Of a stretch of 30,588 nt of DNA, positions 21,685 through 29,158 are shown piece after piece. Position 1 is the first letter of the stretch, and each line of letters begins with the position of its first letter. The translations under genes were made by a program, and so were the position numbers. Source of the stretch: Branchiostoma floridae. Lineage: Eukaryota; Chordata; Leptocardii; Amphioxiformes; Branchiostomatidae. The DNA is taken from positions 12,354,407 to 12,384,994 of the forward strand of contig NC_049995.1 in assembly GCF_000003815.2 (NCBI RefSeq), written 5' to 3'. The notes beneath the pieces are model-generated. The model was given only the letters and a program-made list of their open reading frames with translations. It did not search any database and was not told the origin of the DNA.

Positions 21685-24600
21685 CTGAAAAAGTGAAAAT
21701 TAATCACAAGTTAGTCTGAAAATTTAATTGAAAAAGTTATTAAAATTCATACTGATTACATGTAATCATTTAATGTTAATAATGATACAGAATCTACAAA
21801 ATTATACTTAATATGTGTTTTTCATAGTATTTTTTCATTAAATGTGTACTATTAGACAGATGAAAAAAATTGTATTCCTTACTTTTTATAATACATGTAG
21901 CATTACTTAGTATTTCATTTTGATATCACACTAAAAGCCATCTTCTAAATCTTCCTTGTTCAAAGTTACCACACTTTTGCTGTTCTGGAGGGTGCATAGT
22001 TTGACTTAGACAAAATTTATCAAAATAATGTACTATAAATGATGTGTTTTACATCTGCATCCAAAAGATCTAATAGAATACCTTCTTTTGTCCTGTTACT
22101 ATTAATTTTTCTTCCAACAGTGACTGTTCTAAAGGTAGAGTACGTATACCTCCAAATTTTCGATGTCACATCTTGGTCACGGAGAATGGCCTAGTCTCCA
22201 TCTCGCGAGAGAACACGAGACTAGGTCAGGCTTGCGTAGATCATCTGCCCCCTCCCCCCGTCTCCTTGTGGAGTAGGGGTAGGTAGGACTTGGGGAGCTG
22301 CCAACCCTCAATGCGGTTCAGCTTTGCTCCCTCCAGCTGGATGTGGATTGCCTCCTTAATTGGAGGTATGTACTCTACCTTTAAAACAGTAAAACTGTTG
22401 GAAGAAAAATTGATACCCCGGTAGTAACTGTATACATACGTGACTGATGAACCTCTTCAACGACTTCTTTTGTCCTCTTTTTCCACTTGCAGTATGCGAG
22501 CAGGACTACAGCAGCCAGCGCTACTATGATGACAACTGCTACAAGTATGGAGATCCACACTGCTGTTGTAGTCTCAGCCCCGCCTACAGTATGGAACATA
22601 AAAGATAGACTATAAGATTTGCAGGCCAATGATAATCTCCAGTCAGATCTATGATTGGCTGCGTAGTGTGTAGTATGTTGGACACACCAAATCCTTTAAT
22701 ATCGAAAGTTAAGCAAAGCGCAGTCCAGTCAGTTCTTGGATGGGAGACCACCCAAGACGACCGGATGCTGTAGCCGGACCAAAAATTCCACGAAATCGTC
22801 TTCCGAGAGGGACATAAAGCGGGGTGCTCAAGGAGGCACCCTGACCAAGTAAATCAGCCAAATACAGTCAAACCTGCCCAAGACGACCACCTGGGGGGCC
22901 GGGCAAAGCGGTCGATTTGGCCAGGTGGTCGGTTAGAAGAGCATTGACTCAGAAAATGCATTATGCATAGTTTAATTGGTTTCTGTTGTGTTTAAAGGCA
23001 AATAGCAAGCACACGCGCGTGCATCCGCTGCCATATTTATTTTGAACATAACATTGTAATTTTGGTCAAAATCTGACGCAAACTCACCGAATTCAGCACA
23101 AAATCACGCTAGTTATCAGTAAAAATCGATGACACCTCAAGATTTGATAATGACGTGGTCGTTATGGGCAGGGATTTGGTCCCAATTTTTGGCGGTTGCA
23201 TTGGCCAGGTGGTCGTTGTGAAGAGGCCGCTCAATGCTTACGTCAATGGGGAATATTTTCGGGACCAAGAAAAAACGGTCGTAATGGCCAGGTGGTCGCT
23301 AAGAAGAGGTGGTCGCTTGGGCAGGTTTGACTGTATTGGGTAACTCTTTTGCAGAGAAGCAGGCGATCAAAGCAGCAAAACAGACTGAGAGCAATGAGCT
23401 AAGAATACATTGAACAACAGACTTGAGGCAAAAGTCATGGACAAAGACAATAGGTTTTGAGCTCACATTAAGGTAGATGATATGTAAACAACCAGTACTG
23501 GGTAAACTGCTCTTACGATGGTCAAAGGTGTAGAAATAGTGGCGATCCACTCCAATGTGTGCCAGGTCTCCTCCTGTCACTGCTTTCCTCAATTTGCCTC
23601 TGATGGTGTCCATCTCCTTCAGCACACCCTTGAAGTGCACAGTGACTATGACACTCCCCTCCCTGTTGATGAGTAAATATACATTGAGTTTAAGAGTATT
23701 ATATAAAATGCATATTGACCATGGCAACACACCTGTACAGTGTTGTACACTATTACTGACACAAGCAGCTGTATATTATCTGGTGAATATGAACAAGACT
23801 GCAAGATTTTATCTACTCATGCACAGTAAAGGACTCCTACTCAATACTTCAATGCATGTGATGGGATCTTACTTGACTCAGGCAAAAAATGTACCTGGTT
23901 AAGTGCACAATATTGAGCCATGTCAGGGATCCAAACCAAGGACTTTTAGATTTTTCAGACCAAGCTTTTATTAAAGTAAGACCACCTTGCAAAATGTAGA
24001 TCAGGAATTATATTATACAGCTATAAGTTTTTTATTTTATAAGTTTTTAATCGAATCAATACTGATAAGGGTAAATCTAAACATTTTTCACATTTAGCAA
24101 ATATAGTTAAAATTGATGTAGGTTAAAAATAAATCTCTTGGCTTACCGCATTTCTGTGACTTCCACTGTCAGATCAGGGTGGCTTGGCTGCAGCAGGTCA
24201 CTAAGCTGTGGTGAAGGGAAATCTCATTGTGACCTGTAATGACAGCCTGGAGTGTCCTGACTTCAGAGCCCAGCCTGAACTAGATATTTCTAAAAGCAGA
24301 TGATTGTGTGTGTGATTGTGCAAGTAATTGTGTATGTCACAGTGCATGTGTGTGTGTGTGTTTGTGTGTGTGAGTGAGTGTATGTGTGCGATGTGTATAC
24401 ATGTGTGAGCATCTGAGTGTGTGCTGTATGCATGATATGTTTTTGCTACCTAAGCCACCACCAGTCAGTATTCTCTAGACCTCATTGCTTTTGAAATTAT
24501 ATAGCTTTTGATTCAGACAAAAACAACAAATAAAGGAAATAAAATCTTGTCCTTACTGTTTTGTTTATTCTGTTGACCAGCTCTCTGTTCCTCTCGTCAT

Positions 24601-27600
24601 TTGGGTCCGATGAGACAAAGGGAACATTCAATAACCTGAGGTCAGCATAAAACTGACCAATAGCTGAAACACAGAGAATAAGAGATCATTTCATTAGCTC
24701 ATAGTTGATATCAATCAAAGTATAATATTAATCGTATAGACTACACTGCATCAAATATCATTTAAGTTGGTGCTTCTAAGCTTAATCATTTACCAACCTT
24801 TGGCATCAACTTAACAGTATTATACTCACTTTGGTAGCCATGGAAACAGATGACTCACTCTGTAGTAGCCATGACAACAGAAGATAATGTAACCTTGGCC
24901 GCAGATGACTCATTAATGAAAAAAGGTAACCATGACAACAGAAGCCTTACTAAGATAACCATGACAAGACTTACTTTCTGTGGTAACCATGACAACAGAA
25001 GACTCTGTGGTAAACATGACAACAGAAGACTCACCTTCTGTGGTAACCATGACAACCAAAGACTCACCTTCTGTGGTAACCATGACAGCCGAAGCCTGGC
25101 CACACCCACTGCTGCCCAGCTGGTTGACAGCGTACACACACAGCTGGTACTGTGTGCTGTGGTTCAGGCCTGCGACATGGAACTGCACTTCTTCTCCTGA
25201 ACAACAATTGTTATGTTCTTAACCTTTGAAAGCACTCAAGTCAAGACAACAGTTTTGAATCCAAAACTGCAGCTGTAGCCAAAAATGTAGCCAAATTTTA
25301 CCAATGAAAATCGATATGTTTCATACACGTCAAATACATTGTAACACTGGTTTACCTTTATCCGCCAGTTATCCTATATCCATTGCTTTTAGAAATAGAG
25401 CATTGTAATGGGATATCAAGTCAATGGACGGTGGTTTCAAACTGCAATATTTAGAAAGTACAGTATTACAATTTGAAACCAACATCCATTCACCTGATAT
25501 CCTTAAATGCCCTGTTTTTAAAAGCAATGACTAGAGGTTACTCCATGGATAAAGGTGAACCAGCATTGATATAAAGGTGATAAGATTTGAAGCAAAAATA
25601 AAAAAATTGAAAAAAAAAAGAAAAACTTTTATCTTGGATGGATGATGACAAATATTAGTGCAATATATGTATATATAAAATTCTATGAGCAGAAGCATAT
25701 ATTGTTCCTTAAACAATCCTTATGTTATCATACCTCATATGTGTTTTTCTTCCACAGAACATTGCTAGTCTACATTATACATAGTCTACATAGTTTAAGT
25801 ACTGACTATTTCTTCATTGACATCAATATCACAACAGTATCAATTACCTCGATGAACATCCTCTCTACATGATATTGAGTGGTTCTTCCCGAGATGTTTT
25901 AGGCACAATGTCTGTGCCAAGTCACACCTGTTACCAGCAGTACAGGAGAGCTCAAAGCTGTACAGTCGGACTCCATGGATCTTGATATGTGTTGGAGGGT
26001 CTGGGCGATCTGAAACAAATAGACTTCGATTAATGAGTGGACCAGATTTGGAACATATTAGAAAATGAGCACATTACATTGGCAAGTGTCCATATGCTTT
26101 TAAACCACTTTGCATGGTCAGTTTGAAACCCACTGTTACACGACTCCCCCTTTTCTTTTAAAGATTCATTCTCGATTTGAGGTCTATATCCTGAGCTTGG
26201 TACACCTCTTATAATTGGTCGGTGTTGGAACCATTGGAACACAGGGGGCCAGTAGAAACAGTCTCCTGGCTCCCGGGAATTGGACCTGGGTAACCAACTC
26301 ACAAACCAAACACCTATTCACTATACCAAAAAGGTCGGACCATTTGGCATTGTCAGTGCTTGAACCCAACTGTTACGCTGAGTATCAATGGTATTAACAA
26401 CACATTAACCAAAAAAATATCTTTCCCTCACCTCTTATGATTGGGTAAAATTTTGGGGATTTCCTGCGGGACTGTTGGAACTCGTACCAGACGCCTGGCC
26501 CAGTATCGCTGTGTTGGAAGTCATCTATCAGAACAGTGAAATTGTTGGTGGCTGGATCATATGTCCATTCAACCCGACCTTCCAACGCTGGGTTTATCTC
26601 TACATCTGTTGGAACGCTCCCTGAAATAAAGATGTTTTGCAAATTTTCAGTCTCAAAAGCAACCTATTAAGCAATATTAGCCCAAATCAGGGTTGTAGAA
26701 CATAAATCATCGAAGTCAATTTTGGGGCATTTTCCTACATAATAAGATGATAAACTGGATAGTGGTGAGAATGAAACAGCTCTATTCCATTCCATACCAA
26801 CATTCAAGGAGCAAATATTTGATGCCGCAGTGGCTCTAGGATGCCATGAAGTCAAATTTTTTGTGGGTTACATTACTTAGGGAATCCTAGCGCAGCTTGT
26901 TTCTACGCCATTTTTAACCGCTCAAAGTATGAATTAATGATATCAATTTCATACAGATTGCCTTATCCAGGTTACTTCCACTTTAACGCTATAATATAGA
27001 GGAGCCCTAGAGTAAAGTAAAAAGTGAAAAACACAAAAGGGAATCGGCAGATACTGACAACAGGAGACAACGAAATTTACCTGCAGTCCATGCATCCCAG
27101 TGCACCAAGTGCAGCAATGTAATCATTTTCCCCGGCACCCATTTCACCAGAAACACGTCGTTTGTGTCAGTAGCATTAAATGACAGAGTCAGCACACCCC
27201 CACATGAAACTGTGAGGAAAACAGGACAAAATTAGCTGTTTTTCTATTGTTTCTTCTTACACACAGAAAACGTAAAAGAAAAAGTTAATCTAACATCAAT
27301 TTCTAAAATTCCAATATTTTCTTAAACATGACAACAAAAATAATTTTTGTAGACAAGAAAAACAAGAATTTCAAGACTAGGAATTCTAGCCAGTGAAAGT
27401 TTCTAGCTAAAGAGCATTTCCATGGAAACAATCTTCAATTTTTATTCTTATTTAATCCTAAATCTACATTACTGTACCTGCAAATCTATCAGGACTTAAC
27501 TCACCATACAGACGTTGGTCCTCGCCCAAGGACCGACCGCACGCGAAGAACATCAGCAGAAGACAAAGGACTTTCAAGCGGGCCGAAAACCAAAACGCTT

Positions 27601-27619
27601 TGCCATTTCTCGTGGCCAT
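18932..27619 (-). CDS. Gene B: Ig-like-FN3-SEA transmembrane receptor with cytoplasmic NB-ARC-like NTPase and TPR-like region (10 exons, 1310 aa)
   Basis: Spliced by hand from exons 27505-27619, 27081-27209, 26432-26620, 25848-26009, 25068-25196, 24557-24663, 24147-24205, 23517-23662, 22440-22583 and 18932-21684. The CDS totals 3933 nt and every junction keeps frame (phases 1,1,1,1,1,0,2,1,1). Order: leader (to about 32), divergent Ig-like domain (39-144), FN3 (145-241), SEA (242-345), membrane span (about 354-376), NTPase and helical region (394-1310). It has the same architecture as gene A and lies upstream in the same orientation, so tandem duplication is the simple explanation. It differs from A in four ways: no split leader, no linker exon, an intact SEA cleavage motif and a longer C-terminal tail. 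A 5' UTR intron (about 27723-27949) is possible from matching donor and acceptor sites. Confidence 0.87.
22099..22416. mobile_element. MITE with AATTTTTCTTCCAACAG / AAAGGTAGAGTA arms, about 318 bp
   Basis: The left arm, with AATTTTTCTTCCAACAGT, TAAAGGTAGAGTACGTATAC and CTCCAA, is mirrored at 22358-22416. The middle is GC-richer. It lies in the last intron of gene B, with its right end about 24 nt from the exon 9 donor. Exact borders are uncertain by a few bases. Confidence 0.7.
22440..22583 (-). CDS. Gene B exon 9: membrane-spanning segment
   Basis: The 48-codon exon starts RGAETTTAVW and continues with the long hydrophobic run ISILVAVVIIVALAAVVLLA, followed by YCKWKKRTKEVVEEV. The basic cluster after the span fixes a cytoplasmic C-terminus. 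Phase 1-1, donor C|GTATGT. A MITE arm ends about 24 nt past this donor. Confidence 0.85.
22665..22855 (+). mobile_element. 5S-rRNA-derived SINE (SINE3-like)
   Basis: GAAAGTTAAGCAAAGCGCAG followed by TTCTTGGATGGGAGACCACC and CCGGATGCTGTAG closely follows the second half of eukaryotic 5S rRNA, including the internal promoter region (AAGCTAAGCA and GGATGGGAGACC). The first half is degraded. A tail with GTCTTCCGAGAGGGACATAA follows, as often seen in 5S-headed SINEs. It is a fossil repeat in a gene B intron, not a functional 5S gene. Confidence 0.75.
22865..23333. mobile_element. TA-flanked inverted-repeat element with ACCTGCCCAAG termini, 469 bp
   Basis: CAGTCAAACCTGCCCAAGAC at the left is mirrored by GCTTGGGCAGGTTTGACTG at the right, with TA at 22863-22864 and 23334-23335. 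Degenerate GGCCAGGTGGTCG units recur near both ends. It is non-coding and lies in the gene B intron between the SEA and membrane exons, immediately beside the 5S-like SINE. Confidence 0.8.
23517..24663 (-). CDS. Gene B exons 6-8: SEA domain with intact self-cleavage motif (24557-24663, 24147-24205, 23517-23662)
   Basis: Exon 6 encodes IGQFYADLRLLNVPFVSSDP, the first SEA helix and strand. Exon 7 is 59 nt and encodes LSDLLQPSHPDLTVEVTEM. Exon 8 starts with REGSVIVTVHFKG. The G299-S300-V-I-V turn is the sequence at which many SEA domains undergo autoproteolysis between glycine and serine, leaving two non-covalently bound chains. The exon phases (1-0, 0-2, 2-1) are the same as in gene A. If it is cut, the Ig-FN3 part would stay attached until force or ligand removes it; this is inference from the family. 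Confidence 0.8.
24306..24423. repeat. Imperfect (GT)n microsatellite
   Basis: GT-rich sequence with TGTGTGTGTG runs and interruptions, within a gene B intron in the SEA-coding region. Confidence 0.85.
24840..25085. repeat. 33-bp tandem repeat containing duplicated splice donors of gene B exon 5
   Basis: The unit CTCACCTTCTGTGGTAACCA plus TGACAACAGAAGA repeats with decay from about 25085 down to about 24840. On the minus strand each good unit reads ATGGTTACCACAGAAG|GTGAGTC, which is the end of exon 5 plus its donor. The unit is 33 bp (11 codons). The frame stays open over several units, so a donor one unit downstream (25033-25034) would add 11 residues without a frameshift. Confidence 0.8.
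25068..26009 (-). CDS. Gene B exons 4-5: fibronectin type III domain (25848-26009 and 25068-25196)
   Basis: Exon 4 (54 codons) begins DRPDPPTHIKIHGVRLYSFE, closely parallel to the gene A FN3 start. Exon 5 (43 codons) carries LNHSTQYQLCVYAVNQLGSS, the E-F region with tyrosine and the NQLG turn, and ends MVTTE at a GTGAGT donor. The domain is cysteine-rich, with four cysteines in exon 4 and two in exon 5, so extra disulfides are likely. The donor of exon 5 lies in a 33-bp tandem repeat that offers in-frame alternative donors. Confidence 0.8.
25347..25563. mobile_element. Second copy of the TTCACCTTTATCCGCGG MITE family, about 217 bp
   Basis: CTGGTTTACCTTTATCCGCC at the left and GGATAAAGGTGAACCAG at the right are inverted, with long imperfect arms including ATTGCTTTTA. 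The family match is to 15163-15347 in gene A. It lies in the intron that splits the gene B FN3 domain. Confidence 0.75.
26262..26338 (-). mobile_element. tRNA-like SINE head or tRNA pseudogene
   Basis: Read on the minus strand, GGTATAGTGAATAGGTG resembles a tRNA A box and D arm, and CCAGGTCCAATTCCCGGGAG resembles a T arm with B box. The rest does not fold convincingly as a tRNA. It is probably a tRNA-derived SINE fragment within the gene B intron between the Ig and FN3 exons. Confidence 0.4.
26432..27209 (-). CDS. Gene B exons 2-3: divergent Ig-like domain (27081-27209 and 26432-26620)
   Basis: Exon 2 (43 codons) has VSCGGVLTLSFNATD with a B-strand-like cysteine and a C-strand-like tryptophan in LVKWVPG. 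Exon 3 (63 codons) has the E-F region FTVLIDDFQHSDTGPGVWYE, where a D-x-G-x-[YW] pattern is clear but the expected second cysteine is absent. Both exons are phase 1-1 and sit where gene A has its V-type domain. Several N-glycosylation sequons (NAT, NFT) are present. The core disulfide of the Ig fold is therefore probably missing; the fold itself is inferred from position and pattern. Confidence 0.65.
27505..27619 (-). CDS. Gene B exon 1: start and signal peptide
   Basis: ATG at 27619 opens MATRNGKAFWFSARLKVLCL, a basic region leading into the hydrophobic core KVLCLLLMFFACGRSLG, a typical signal peptide with a likely cleavage near SLG/E. The donor is G|GTGAGT. An in-frame ATG 20 codons upstream (27679) would bury the signal peptide behind a polar stretch, so I prefer the inner start. 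Confidence 0.8.
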
Positions 27620-29071
27620 GTTGGGATGTAACGTTAAGAGTGGGAGGGGGGCGATAGTGCCGGTCGGACTCGTTCTCAACCGCGAATATACCTTGAAGAT
27701 ACCTTGCTTTTCTCAATCTGCAAAGGGAAAGCATTAGATTAAGTACGTCGAAAAAGTTCCAATAATTAGGAGTACAGACAGGTAACAGTTTGTTGAGTAG
27801 TTAAAATCGTCGCTGAACATTCTAGAAAGTGAAAGAGGAAGTAAGTAATTTTGTACGGCAGTTGAGTTACAGAGCAAATATGGGCAATCCCCTGATCAAA
27901 ATATCTGGATTGTGTCCCGAAAATTGAACGATTACTCTTACCTGCACTCTATTGTAGTTCTAAAAGCTTTATGATCGTTTTATCTAAGAAGAATTGACAA
28001 GTAAATGCCGTAAAGAGGCGAAGCACACGTCGTCTGGACACCGAAACTTCAAACGGAGTGGGGCGCCAAGTCACTTAGGTCAAAGGCTATCCGGCCCTTA
28101 TTTGGTAGTGGCGTGCGGAGATTGGTCAGAATCCAACAGGTTGGTCTGCTATGATTGGCTGAAAAGGTTACTTCCACGAAGAAGTTTCGATATGACGTCA
28201 CGCGTCTGGAAGACACAAAACCACACCTGTATCACTGCTCTTTGAGAAAAGTTTGAGTTCTGGGGCCTATAATTCCTGACTCATGGGACGCAGAGGAATG
28301 TGTCTACTGAGGAATGTTGAATAATTGTCCGTGTTAGTGTAGGGATTGGGGCCAACTCTTCACCCGTCCTGCATGTATAAAGCTCCGAACTTGGCATGGC
28401 TGTTGCAATTGGCTATTGGTCAGGTGTGTACGTGCACATGACGCCCATTCAATAATAGATACAGCTTGTTTTTAGCGCATGCTCGATACTCTAGCTCCAA
28501 AGCTAGCCCAGAGGACCGCACTTGTAATCGAGAGTAGGCTGTACAACTTGCTTTGTGGTAAGTATTATGTTTAGTTAATATAAAGTATCTGCATGAATCA
28601 TAGTGTTCTCACATAATACTTTTAGGGCCTGTCGTTCAGAACTCTCTAATATTTTGACCCCCTTGCCCGAATTGCTACCTCGCACTGTTAGCGAGCATAC
28701 AATGTATGTAGCAAAGTGAAAATGAAAGTTATCTCGAACCAGTTTTGCTGACTGAAGAGCTATTCTGCCTGGTTGTGGCAAAGAAGACAGACAGTATTTA
28801 CAAGTTCATTGTACAGGGAAAATTCCCCTAGCTTTTTTTCAACAAGGAATAATGGAACACGGCTTTGATGTCACGTCCTAAGGGTTGTGACTGCGACACA
28901 GTCGGAATCAAACTCAGTTACAAAGGTAGGGTAGACTACACGCGCTACAGTGATAGGCATGGTCGTACGCCATTAGATGCATCGGGTTAGGGAGATATTG
29001 TTTTAGAGGGCCGATGAGACTTACATTTGGCAGCATTGAGTTTTTATGTGGCTGGCCTCCAGACACAATAG
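27620..29071. other. Upstream region of gene B
   Basis: It probably holds the 5' UTR and promoter of gene B. A minus-strand donor (GTGCAG|GTAAGAG near 27950) and an acceptor (TTTGCAG near 27722) could define a UTR intron. No clear TATA box seen and no other gene recognised. Confidence 0.4.
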
Positions 29072-29141
29072 GGGCTGCACGAGCAACCTCCATGGAGGAG
29101 CTCTACAGAGCTGACCTCCATGGAGGTTGCTCGTTCAGCCC
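29072..29141. repeat. Hairpin: GCAACCTCCATGGAGG inverted repeat
   Basis: Arms of about 26 bp (GGCTGCACGAGCAACCTCCA and its near-complement) enclose a 16-bp loop; each arm itself contains the palindrome CCTCCATGGAGG. It is possibly a small MITE next to the satellite array. Confidence 0.65.
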
Positions 29142-29158
29142 TCCAGTTCCACCGTGCG

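Noticed and set aside
22683-22780. Functional 5S rRNA gene
   Set aside because: Only the second half matches 5S well, the first half is degraded and a SINE-type tail follows.
26262-26338. Functional tRNA gene
   Set aside because: A- and B-box-like stretches are present but the arms do not pair as a complete cloverleaf by eye.
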